Shown: piece by piece, positions 17,952 through 25,506 of the stretch
Position numbering within the stretch: position 1 is the first letter of the stretch
How the letters are laid out: each line of letters opens with the position of its first letter
Position numbers and translations under genes: made by a program
From: Anaerolineae bacterium
GTDB lineage: Bacteria; Chloroflexota; Anaerolineae; Aggregatilineales; UBA2796
DNA: 38,374 bases
NCBI GenBank assembly: GCA_025055255.1
Contig: JANWYI010000034.1
Location: forward strand, 1 to 38,374
Reading direction: 5' to 3'
Notes under the pieces: generated by a model
Database searches by the model: none
Told to the model about the DNA's origin: nothing
The model's input: the letters and a program-made list of their open reading frames with translations, nothing else

Positions 17952-18998
17952 CTAGCTCTGCATTGGCGTCTCTGTGTGATCAGACTGCTCAGACATTGTT
18001 ACGCGATGGCGCTGTGCCTTGCCTTCATCCTCATAGCCGAAGGTATCTGCCACGATGTAGAGCGGTCGTCCGCGCACCTCGTCGTAAATGCGCGCTACGT
18101 ACTGTCCTAGCACAAAGAAGAAGAAGAATTGAGCTGAGCCGAGCAGCAAGACAACGCTGATCGCTGTGGCTTGTCCCTCAAAAAGCTGTTGCCCTGTGGC
18201 AAGGCGCAGAATAGCTACCACTGGAATCGCCAGTACAGAAAGTACGAATAGGACGAAAGCGGCGTAGATCGCTAGGCGCAACGGAAAGAACGAAAAGCCT
18301 GTGACAGCGTCCCATGCTAGCTTGAGCATCTTGCGCAGCGGATAGTTAGTGCTACCGTACTTACGCACGTCACGGTCATAGTAGACGCCTGTTTGCCGAA
18401 AGCCGACCCAGCTGGTCATGCCGCGAATGAAGCGATTGTGTTCGCGCATGTTGTTCACAGCATTCACTACGCGCCGATCCATCAGACGGAAGTCGCCCGT
18501 GTCGAGCGGAATATGCACGTCCGTGATGCGGTAGATGATGCGATAGAACAGTTTCGCCGTGAAGAGCTTGAACCATGTCTCGCCAGGTCGCTTGTTGCGC
18601 ACAGCGTAGACTACTTCGTAGCCTTCACGCCACTTAGCAACAAGTGCAGGAATTGTTTCAGGCGGATCCTGCAGGTCGGAGTCAATGATGATGACTGCCT
18701 CGCCACGTGCATAGTCCATGCCTGCTGTGACGGCGATTTGATGACCGAAATTGCGCGCAAAATCAATAACGCGCACATGTGGATCGCTGGCGCTGAGTTG
18801 GCGCATGACCTCTAGCGAGTTATCGCGGCTGCCATCATTGACCAAGACTAGCTCCCATGGCTCGCCCAAGCCTTCCATCACGGCGCGCACACGCTGATAG
18901 AATTCAGGCAATCCTTCAGCTTCATTATAGACAGGCGCTACAACGGAAAAGGTGATCGGCTCAGCTGACGTATTCAGTCTTTGCATGGTCGCCTGCAT
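17952..18998 (-). CDS. GT2 glycosyltransferase, polyprenyl-phosphate sugar synthase type
   Basis: The 348-residue protein has a GT-A catalytic domain (APVYNEAEGL, VNDGSRDNS, IDSDLQDPP) and two C-terminal transmembrane helices (about 240-267 and 280-310), the layout of GtrB/dolichol-phosphate-mannose-synthase-like enzymes. These move a sugar from a nucleotide donor to a polyprenyl phosphate carrier at the inner membrane. The sugar is unknown. Starts at 18998 and 18986 are both ATG; neither has a strong ribosome binding site. About 84 bases separate it from rsmA upstream; I see no clear promoter there. Confidence 0.88.
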   Translation of the reverse strand: MQATMQRLNTSAEPITFSVVAPVYNEAEGLPEFYQRVRAVMEGLGEPWELVLVNDGSRDNSLEVMRQLSASDPHVRVIDFARNFGHQIAVTAGMDYARGEAVIIIDSDLQDPPETIPALVAKWREGYEVVYAVRNKRPGETWFKLFTAKLFYRIIYRITDVHIPLDTGDFRLMDRRVVNAVNNMREHNRFIRGMTSWVGFRQTGVYYDRDVRKYGSTNYPLRKMLKLAWDAVTGFSFFPLRLAIYAAFVLFVLSVLAIPVVAILRLATGQQLFEGQATAISVVLLLGSAQFFFFFVLGQYVARIYDEVRGRPLYIVADTFGYEDEGKAQRHRVTMSEQSDHTETPMQS

Positions 18999-19082
18999 GT
19001 GCTGCTAGTCTGCGTCTTTAGATTGTACCCGACATCTCGCATACTTCCTCAGCCCAAAGCGTGCAAAAGCTCTCTAAAAAAG

Positions 19083-19937
19083 CTACTGGACGAACAAATG
19101 CGCACCTTGAGCGGCAAACAAGCGCGCAATGGTCGCCCACTCCTCAAGGCTGAGTGTCTCAGCACGTCGCATTGGATCGATACCTGCGCGCATGAGCAAG
19201 TCAGCGGCTGCTGTGTGCGAGATTGCCAAGCCATTGCCCAGTGAGTTCTTGAGCTGCTTTCGCTTTTGCCCGAAACCAGCGCTCACCACGTGAAAGAAAA
19301 CTTGCTCATCAGGCACTTCCACAGGCGGTTTATCGTAGACATCAATGCGCACCACAGCGGAAGCAACCTCTGGGCGCGGATAAAACACTGATGGGCTGAG
19401 GCGCGCCACAATGCGCGGCTTGCCGTAGAACTGAGCGCTCACGCTGAGCAGGCTCATCTCGCCTGGCACAGCCACAAGACGTTCGGCAACTTCCTGCTGC
19501 ACGGTCAGGATCAGGCGGCGTGCCTTATTACGTGCCTCAAACAAGTGGCGCAGAATCTTACTCGTGATGTAGTACGGCAAGTTCGCTACGACTAGGTAGG
19601 GACGTCCGCTGAGCAAAGCATCGAGGTCTACTTGCAAGATATCGGCGTGGTAAATGCGCACATTCGGAAAATCGCGCAGCTGGCTGTGCAGCACAGGCAA
19701 GAGCCGCTCGTCAATCTCAACTGCCAACACTTGCGCAGCGCGCTGTGCCAGTTTGACAGTGAGCGTGCCTGTACCTGCGCCAATTTCTAGCACAGTATCA
19801 GTCGGCGCGATGTCAGCAGCATTGGCGATTTTTTCCAGTGCGTTCGGGTCTTGCAGAAAGTTCTGCCCAAGACTTTTCTTTGGCTGGATGTCCATTTTCT
19901 CCAGCAAGTATTTGACGTTCATCAGCAGCGACTCCAT
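19083..19937 (-). CDS. rsmA: 16S rRNA dimethyladenosine transferase
   Basis: RsmA (KsgA) dimethylates two adjacent adenines near the 3' end of 16S rRNA late in small-subunit assembly. The 284-residue protein shows KKSLGQNFLQD, the SAM motif EIGAGTGTLT, and the catalytic NLPYYIT motif. ATGs at 19937 and 19922 are both possible. It lies 14 bases after the DUF348/G5 gene, an arrangement like the yabE-rnmV-ksgA order of Bacillus but without rnmV. Confidence 0.97.
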   Translation of the reverse strand: MESLLMNVKYLLEKMDIQPKKSLGQNFLQDPNALEKIANAADIAPTDTVLEIGAGTGTLTVKLAQRAAQVLAVEIDERLLPVLHSQLRDFPNVRIYHADILQVDLDALLSGRPYLVVANLPYYITSKILRHLFEARNKARRLILTVQQEVAERLVAVPGEMSLLSVSAQFYGKPRIVARLSPSVFYPRPEVASAVVRIDVYDKPPVEVPDEQVFFHVVSAGFGQKRKQLKNSLGNGLAISHTAAADLLMRAGIDPMRRAETLSLEEWATIARLFAAQGAHLFVQ

Positions 19938-19951
19938 CTCAGCGAGATCGA

Positions 19952-21100
19952 TCAGGAGCCGGGCGCAGCTGTCGGTAAAGGTGTATTAGTCGGCTCAGGC
20001 GTGAGCAGAGCAGGTGTAGCGCCAACGGCAATCACTTCAGGACGCGGCTCGCGTACCACTACTGAGTAGGGCAGCGAACGACTGACCTCGACACCATCTT
20101 CGCGGCGCACGCGCACGCGGCGTTCTAGAATGCCCTTCACGCCTGCCTGAATGACTTTCTGCGTCTCCGGCGGAATGGTTACATCAGGCTGAAACACTCG
20201 TTGAAAGTCTATTTCGCTGCGTTCAATTTCATCTTCTTCGGTCACTCGAATGACCTGAATGGTCATCTCAGGCAAGAGCGGCGCGCTTTCCTCAGGCAGG
20301 CAGTAATCCAGCCCAATCAGTGCCACGCCTGCCTCCGCTAGTGCCTCACCAACAGTGCGCGCAGCGCTGCGAGAGGCGAGCGTTTTCCCATCTAGAACAA
20401 CAGTGAACGGGACAGAGCGCCTGATGGTAACGGTACGATTTGCTTCTAACTGTGCGCCTACTGGTGGCGAGACTTGATCCGCTACATATAGACCAATGCG
20501 TGCTTCGTGCAATACCTCGCCAACTGTTTGTGCAGCTGTAAAAAGTGTGATGGGCGGCTGATCACCATCCTGCATGCGAACGGGTCGTGCGCGCACTATG
20601 CGTACATGACGCGGCACGCTCGCCTTGGCACTTTCGACCAGTGGCACGCCATCTACTAGCACGTGATCGTACTCTCCAATCAGCACGCCTGCTTCGCGCA
20701 AGATGGCGCTCACTTGCTTTTCATGGGTCAGGAAATTGCGCTGCTCACCATCTTGCTCTAGGACAACAAGTTCGGCTTTGTCAATTTGGACGGTCATACC
20801 ATTCGCCAGAGATACCTCACGATCCAGTGACAGCCGATCTTGTGGCGCAAGCACAACTCCTAGCTCATCCAGCAACGCTCCAACAGTGCGCTGAGCTGTC
20901 CGCACCTGAAAAACGCTCTGCTCAATTACAATTCTAACTGAGTACGTGGTGATCAGGTATATGCCTAGTGCAAAACTCACAAGCAAGACACTGACGCCTG
21001 CTGCAAACCATAGGATTGGCTGCTCAAGCAAGAAACGGCGCGGATTAGGCTGCTTGAAGACAGGCGTATCAAGGCGCTTTGGGCGAAAAGACCCGTTCAC
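19952..21100 (-). CDS. YabE-like DUF348/G5 cell-surface protein
   Basis: The 382-residue protein has a short cytoplasmic start, one transmembrane helix (about 31-53), four DUF348-like repeats each with a TVG.LL-type core (about 54-108, 109-165, 170-228, 229-285), a G5 domain (about 286-360) and a Thr/Pro-rich tail. It should sit outside the membrane and bind the cell envelope. Unlike YabE or resuscitation-promoting factors, no lytic 3D or transglycosylase domain follows the G5 domain, so it may be non-catalytic. The start is GTG at 21100 with a weak GGAA upstream. It lies 41 bases after the SRP RNA gene on the same strand. Confidence 0.85.
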   Translation of the reverse strand: MNGSFRPKRLDTPVFKQPNPRRFLLEQPILWFAAGVSVLLVSFALGIYLITTYSVRIVIEQSVFQVRTAQRTVGALLDELGVVLAPQDRLSLDREVSLANGMTVQIDKAELVVLEQDGEQRNFLTHEKQVSAILREAGVLIGEYDHVLVDGVPLVESAKASVPRHVRIVRARPVRMQDGDQPPITLFTAAQTVGEVLHEARIGLYVADQVSPPVGAQLEANRTVTIRRSVPFTVVLDGKTLASRSAARTVGEALAEAGVALIGLDYCLPEESAPLLPEMTIQVIRVTEEDEIERSEIDFQRVFQPDVTIPPETQKVIQAGVKGILERRVRVRREDGVEVSRSLPYSVVVREPRPEVIAVGATPALLTPEPTNTPLPTAAPGS

Positions 21101-21141
21101 AGCGTTCCGTATGGTCAGTGAGGCGGGCGCAATAGTTGAGA

Positions 21142-21247
21142 GATGAGATCAGGTTGACCTGCGGCACCCAGAGTGGTCGCCTTAGTGCTGCTTCCGTTAG
21201 GACCTGACACGGTTCGGCGGCTCTGCCGCGCAGAACCCGACCTCATC
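21142..21247 (-). ncRNA. ffs: Signal recognition particle RNA, small bacterial type
   Basis: The minus strand contains the conserved SRP apical core GTGTCAGGTCC...ACGGAAGCAGCA, which binds the Ffh M domain. The ends pair: 14 bases at 21234-21247 match 21142-21155 with only G-U wobbles, closing one long hairpin. This gives about 106 nucleotides, the length of 4.5S-like RNAs without an Alu domain. The 5' end agrees with the promoter 8 bases upstream. Confidence 0.95.
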
Positions 21248-21254
21248 GCTTTGA

Positions 21255-21283
21255 ATCCTACCATAGGTTGTGCAGCTTGTCAA
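21255..21283 (-). promoter_or_regulatory. SRP RNA promoter
   Basis: On the minus strand, TTGACA (21278-21283), 17 bases and TAGGAT (21255-21260) predict initiation near 21248, exactly at the folded 5' end of the SRP RNA. Confidence 0.8.
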
Positions 21284-21448
21284 AAATGTGCAAAGCTCAC
21301 AAGGAACGCAGGTGCAACATCCAATTGCCGCAGTTAGGCTCAGTTGGCTGATGTCAAGCCTATCATGTCGGCGCGAGCACAGCCGAAGCGACGTATCTTC
21401 GTTGTCTTCTCTGCCTATTTGTAATGCTCTAGAGCAGGAGCAAATTGC

Positions 21449-21477
21449 TTGACTTTTCCTTCAATACATTTTATCAT
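21449..21477 (+). promoter_or_regulatory. Promoter of the SWIM-gene leader
   Basis: TTGACT (21449-21454), 17 bases and TATCAT (21472-21477) form a near-consensus promoter, predicting a start near 21484. It lies 156 bases before the SWIM start codon. The stretch 21284-21448 before it shows no gene or clear signal. Confidence 0.8.
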
Positions 21478-21483
21478 GTCTTT

Positions 21484-21591
21484 AACCTACTGGAAGGCAA
21501 GCACAGATGAAGATACCTCAGGAACAGTCAACACTGAGCTTGGGAAAAGGATAAAGAGGCACGGTATGCACAAGGTGCGCCGTGCCTTTTT
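21484..21591 (+). ncRNA. Short terminated leader RNA or small RNA before the SWIM gene
   Basis: A transcript from the promoter would run about 108 bases to a strong intrinsic terminator: AGGCACGG (21557-21564) pairs with CCGTGCCT (21580-21587), a nested GCAC/GTGC extends the stem, and TTTTT follows. A second small hairpin (CUCAG/CUGAG) lies near the middle. It contains no convincing reading frame of its own. It may be a transcription attenuator for the SWIM gene or an independent small RNA. I do not recognise a known riboswitch class. Confidence 0.55.
21557..21591 (+). terminator. Intrinsic terminator within the SWIM leader
   Basis: This is an 8-base perfect G+C-rich stem with a nested 4-base stem, directly followed by five T. 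It lies between a strong promoter and the SWIM start codon 42 bases further on, in the same orientation. Confidence 0.8.
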
Positions 21592-21632
21592 GTTCGCAAG
21601 AATCGTTCATGGAGGACAAGGAGAGTTTGACT

Positions 21633-22148
21633 ATGGACTATGGGATGATCGGGCAGATTGCCAAAGCGAAGCACTACGCTGAAGAGCGCCATCGCCTTCG
21701 CTTCCTCGCTTTCAAAGTCTCAATGGTAGGTGACAATCACACGCACACAGTCACTTACAGCGTTGAGCATGGCTGGCACTGCACCTCAGATTTTTTCCGC
21801 TCACATGGCTGGTCAAGCCACACAGTGGCGCTAGAGCGCATTCTGAAAGATATGATTGCGCCTGCGCCGCCTGCTGAGATCAAGGAGATTGGCGCCCAAT
21901 CTGCTATCATCAGCCAAGTCGAAAAGGCGAAGAAATATACTGATGAGCCACAACGTGTGCGCTTCCATAGCTTTACAGTCAGTTTCAGCGGCGATAACCA
22001 CACGCACACTGTCCGCTACGAAGATGGAAAGTGGGAATGCACCTGCAATTTCTTTAAGTCGCACGGCTGGTGCAGCCATGTCATCGCCATCGAGCGCATT
22101 CTTGGCGTGATGGTCTCACCTACAGTGCGCACGCCTGAGGCACACTGA
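21633..22148 (+). CDS. Tandem SWIM-type zinc-finger protein
   Basis: The 171-residue protein consists of two homologous repeats of about 70 residues, each with a KAK-Y start, GDNHTHTV and FF-SHGW blocks. Repeat two ends in CTCNFFKSHGWCSH, a complete CxC...CxH SWIM zinc site. Repeat one reads CTSDFFRSHGWSSH and has lost two of the cysteines, so it probably does not bind zinc. SWIM domains often mediate nucleic-acid or protein contacts; no enzyme domain is attached. The frame runs upstream to 21582, but ATG 21633 has AAGGAG 9 bases before it. It lies behind a leader with a terminator, and its own terminator follows. Confidence 0.8.
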   Translation: MDYGMIGQIAKAKHYAEERHRLRFLAFKVSMVGDNHTHTVTYSVEHGWHCTSDFFRSHGWSSHTVALERILKDMIAPAPPAEIKEIGAQSAIISQVEKAKKYTDEPQRVRFHSFTVSFSGDNHTHTVRYEDGKWECTCNFFKSHGWCSHVIAIERILGVMVSPTVRTPEAH

Positions 22149-22170
22149 CGCGCTAACGCGCTGAAAATCA

Positions 22171-22206
22171 GCAGGACGGCTTTTGAGACGCCGTCCTGCG
22201 CTTTTC
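22171..22206 (+). terminator. Intrinsic terminator after the SWIM gene
   Basis: Perfect 10-base arms GCAGGACGGC (22171-22180) and GCCGTCCTGC (22190-22199) with a 9-base loop are followed by GCTTTTC. Confidence 0.85.
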
Positions 22207-22225
22207 AGGTGCTGCTCAAGCGTGC

Positions 22226-22231
22226 TATAAT
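22226..22231 (+). promoter_or_regulatory. Likely -10 box of the following membrane-protein gene
   Basis: A perfect TATAAT stands 61 bases before the start codon. The matching -35 region (TTTCAG at 17 bases) is poor. Confidence 0.4.
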
Positions 22232-22292
22232 GCAAGATGGTTCATGCGCGGCACAAGGCTTGAGCTCCGCCTGAGGCAAGAAAAGTCAAGCT

Positions 22293-23396
22293 ATGCCAAC
22301 TGTTATAGCTGCTGATAACTTGACCATTCGGTATGACTCGACACGTTGGTACCTCTACAACGGGCAGGGTGAATCAGAGCCGCCAGCAGTCTCAGCTGCA
22401 CCTAGCGGCATGACGTACACGCCCGCTTTTGCCGCCTCGCGCCGTCTGCCTGAGAGCGGCTTTTTGTCCACTGATCAGGTCATGCTTGTTGCCTTAGGCT
22501 ACGCTGAGGAAGATTCGGCGTGGCACTTGGGCGTCATGTTGACGCCTGAAGCCGCGCTAGGGCGTGGCAGCCGCTGGTGTGGCTTAGCGCGCTGGAAACC
22601 TGAGGCGGCTGCCGAGGCTGAGCCAACAGCGCGTGCGCTTGCTGCGTTGTGGGAGAAGCCCTTCAAGTTAATTCCGCCTTCCTCACCTGCAGCGCCGCCG
22701 TTGCCCATAGCTGAGCCTGAGCCGCAGCCGAGCGCGCCTGAGCTGACGCTCATGCCGCTGCCTATTCGCGCTGATGACTGGGAATTTCGTGCGACTGAGG
22801 GCGCGTACATTTTGCGGCACAGCCCTGAATGGCGGCGCGGGTTGCTGATGCGCATGATTTTCTTCGCCTTGCTCTCGCCATTGTTCGCTGTCCTTTCCAT
22901 TGGCGCGCTCACCACACCTTTTGCGCCTGTCAGCCCAGAGTGGCTACCCTTCGCAGGGCTAGGAATTGCTGTGCTGCTGGCAGGGCTTTCTATTTGGCAG
23001 CTGACCGCTCTCAGGCACGAGACATCTGTAGTGATCGATCTGCGCAATCAACTGGTGCGCTTGACCAACCGACGCGGCACACGGACACGTCTACAATTCC
23101 CGTATGAAAGCGCCGAATATGTGCTGATCAGCCACATAGTCAATCGCCGCAAGCCTGCTCAGCAGGCAACAGGCGTTCAGAAAGTGTGGCTGGAAGTTTG
23201 GCTGCACGTTTATGCAGGACGACGCGGCTTCATCCTGTTGGCTTACCTCAATGATGTGGAAGGACGTGCTGCTGAGGGCGTTTCATTCACTGAAAGACGT
23301 CCGTTGCACTTTGGCGAGCTAGAGTCGCCCGCGCACCACATCGGCGGCTGGATCGGACGTGAGCTGGACGTACCCGTCTACGTTGAGGAGCGCTGA
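22293..23396 (+). CDS. Membrane protein of unknown function
   Basis: I do not recognise this 367-residue protein. The N-terminal 120 residues look like a soluble beta-rich domain, followed by a Pro/Glu/Ala-rich linker (about 125-155), a short segment with WEFRATEGAYIL, two close transmembrane helices (about 188-210 and 218-240), and a C-terminal soluble domain with a PH-like feel (VVIDLRNQLVRLTNRRG). No catalytic motif is seen. It is flanked by a terminator upstream and a 91-base gap before the NERD-helicase gene, so it is probably a single-gene unit. The ATG has only a weak ribosome binding site. Confidence 0.6.
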   Translation: MPTVIAADNLTIRYDSTRWYLYNGQGESEPPAVSAAPSGMTYTPAFAASRRLPESGFLSTDQVMLVALGYAEEDSAWHLGVMLTPEAALGRGSRWCGLARWKPEAAAEAEPTARALAALWEKPFKLIPPSSPAAPPLPIAEPEPQPSAPELTLMPLPIRADDWEFRATEGAYILRHSPEWRRGLLMRMIFFALLSPLFAVLSIGALTTPFAPVSPEWLPFAGLGIAVLLAGLSIWQLTALRHETSVVIDLRNQLVRLTNRRGTRTRLQFPYESAEYVLISHIVNRRKPAQQATGVQKVWLEVWLHVYAGRRGFILLAYLNDVEGRAAEGVSFTERRPLHFGELESPAHHIGGWIGRELDVPVYVEER

Positions 23397-23487
23397 GAGA
23401 TCACAAAGTGCTAACAAGCCGTTGAGTTTTAATATGCTGAGCGTTAGAAAAGCTCACGTCAGCATTCGGAGATAGCATCGCTTTTTC

Positions 23488-25506
23488 ATGCAGCCTACTT
23501 ACGGTGAGCGTCTTGTTTGCACGCTTTTAGAAAAACTGCCCAATCGCAAGCATTTCTTTTGGCGCGCTGAACCGCGCCTAAACCATCAGCGCACAGCACG
23601 CCTGCAGCCAGATTTTATTGTAGTCGGCACCTATTTAGGTGTACTGGTACTTGAGGTAAAAGACTGGGTGGCAATTCTAGAAGCGACACAGGATCAAGTG
23701 ATCGTCCGCCAGCGTGACGGCAAGCAAGTGACGCAGGACAATCCTGTGCGCATAGCACAAGACTACGCTCATGCGCTGATGGATATGCTCAAGATGCGCG
23801 CTGAATTGCTCCATCAAAGCGGCAAATATCAAGGCAGGCTGATTTTTCCCGTCGGATATGCTGTAATTTTCCCGAATTTGCAGCAGGCAGTTATTCAGCA
23901 AGCGGTTGAGGCAAACATTTGGCGTGAAGGCGAGGTGATCGGGCGAGAGGCGCTCAGCTCACCTGAGGCGTTTGAGGAAGCGCTGACTAATGTGCGGATG
24001 CCCTTCAGCCTGCAAGGTGCTATCTCGTTCTCAGCGCTTGACGTGATTCGCGGAGTGATCGATCCGCACCTAGTCATCCAAGATAGAACAGGGCAGGATA
24101 TTGGCACGCTTTCTATACCGCAAGAGGAGATCGTCGCTGAAGAGCCGAAGAGTTTTCAAGCGCAGCAATTAGCTCTCTCGGCTGAAGGCTTGCCCGTTGA
24201 GTTGACAGACGTGCTGGAGGAAACGCCACAGCCTGAACTGGAGGTACGCATGATTCGCGGCGTGGCAGGCAGTGGTAAAACGCTTACGCTGGTTCAGCGC
24301 GCGCGCCGCCTGATTGAGCAGTATCCTGAGAAGCGTATCCTAGTAGTTGCCTTCAACAAAAATCTTGCTGATGACCTGCGGCAACAGATCAACCACTCAG
24401 CAGTAGACGTACGGCACTTCCACAAACTTTGTCATGATATTATCAGACCTCACTACTACGAGTACTGCTCCAAAGAAGGCATTGCTGATTGGCTGCAGCA
24501 GTATGAAGCCGAGGCGTTGCGAGCATTGAGACTCTCTGCTGAATACGTGGCAGAAGAGATCGAATATCGCAAAGATATGTTCCTGTGGAATGACGACGCC
24601 TATTTGCGCGCTGAGCGTAAAGGGCGTAGGCGTCAGCTCAATCCTGAGGCGCGGCAGATCGTCAATGATATTTTTCAAAGTTACCGCGCCTTTCAAGAGG
24701 CAGAAAATTTCTGGGATTGGGCTGACGCGCCGCATCAAGCATTAGCTGCACTTCGAAACAGTCATCCACTGCGCCATGCCTTCGATGCTGTGCTGATTGA
24801 CGAGGCTCAAGACTTTGCGCCGTCTTGGATCGCTGTCATCAAAGCAGTGATCAAGCCGCGTGGCTACCTTTTCATGTGTGAGGATCCTTCTCAGAGCATT
24901 TTCAGGTATCACTCTTGGCAGGAACGTGGCATCAGCATTGTTGGACGGACGCGTCTCCTGCGTGTGCCGTTCCGCTCTACACGCGCTATTGCTGAAGTGG
25001 CACATCGCCTTCTAGCAGATGATCCATTAATCCAAGAACAAGATCGCATTGAACCAGATTTGCGCACCTACGCGCTGAACAAAGGCACATTGCCAGAGCT
25101 TGTCCAGTGTGAGACGATGCAAGAGGAAGCAGCTTACGTTCACCAAGTTGTCCAGCAGTTGTTTGCACAGGACATGCAAGCTGACCAAATTGCTATCTTG
25201 CTGCCGTACAAGAACCAGTCAAGCCTCCATGCAACGATGAAAGCGCTTAATGTGCGCACTATTAGCTTTTACACCATGAAAGGCTTGGAGTTCCGTGCTG
25301 TGATCGTGCCGCACGTACAGACCTTGTTTGAAGACACGGATGAGGCTGAGCTGAGCAAGTCGAGGCGCTTGCTCTTCACGGCGATGACGCGTGCGCGTGA
25401 GCAGCTGTATCTCTCTTTCAGCGGCGACCTGCCAGAGCCTTTGAGAGCGCTTAACCTGACGCCGAAGCGGTTCACGCCAGCCGATGGCGCGAAAAATGCG
25501 GAATGA
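23488..25506 (+). CDS. NERD-domain UvrD-like helicase
   Basis: The 672-residue protein joins an N-terminal NERD nuclease-related domain (D42, and E56-x-K58 in VLEVKDW, the PD-(D/E)xK-like core) to a superfamily 1 helicase. Helicase motifs are GVAGSGKT (K264), the DEAQD box (438-442), VPFRSTRAI, and the C-terminal TMKGLEF and TAMTRAREQLYL motifs. It should be an ATP-driven DNA or RNA translocase with possible nuclease activity. Such fusions occur in repair and in some phage-defence genes, but no partner gene of a known defence system is adjacent. The start is ATG 23488 without a strong ribosome binding site. The 3' end overlaps the convergent LLM gene by 35 bases. Confidence 0.88.
   Translation: MQPTYGERLVCTLLEKLPNRKHFFWRAEPRLNHQRTARLQPDFIVVGTYLGVLVLEVKDWVAILEATQDQVIVRQRDGKQVTQDNPVRIAQDYAHALMDMLKMRAELLHQSGKYQGRLIFPVGYAVIFPNLQQAVIQQAVEANIWREGEVIGREALSSPEAFEEALTNVRMPFSLQGAISFSALDVIRGVIDPHLVIQDRTGQDIGTLSIPQEEIVAEEPKSFQAQQLALSAEGLPVELTDVLEETPQPELEVRMIRGVAGSGKTLTLVQRARRLIEQYPEKRILVVAFNKNLADDLRQQINHSAVDVRHFHKLCHDIIRPHYYEYCSKEGIADWLQQYEAEALRALRLSAEYVAEEIEYRKDMFLWNDDAYLRAERKGRRRQLNPEARQIVNDIFQSYRAFQEAENFWDWADAPHQALAALRNSHPLRHAFDAVLIDEAQDFAPSWIAVIKAVIKPRGYLFMCEDPSQSIFRYHSWQERGISIVGRTRLLRVPFRSTRAIAEVAHRLLADDPLIQEQDRIEPDLRTYALNKGTLPELVQCETMQEEAAYVHQVVQQLFAQDMQADQIAILLPYKNQSSLHATMKALNVRTISFYTMKGLEFRAVIVPHVQTLFEDTDEAELSKSRRLLFTAMTRAREQLYLSFSGDLPEPLRALNLTPKRFTPADGAKNAE

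Noticed and set aside
21449-21682. 77-codon open frame across the SWIM leader
   Set aside because: It begins in the promoter, runs through the terminator hairpin and overlaps the SWIM gene in another frame; no ribosome binding site.
22499-23047. Minus-strand open frame of 182 codons
   Set aside because: It is a Ser/Ala/Gly-rich shadow of the membrane protein gene on the other strand.
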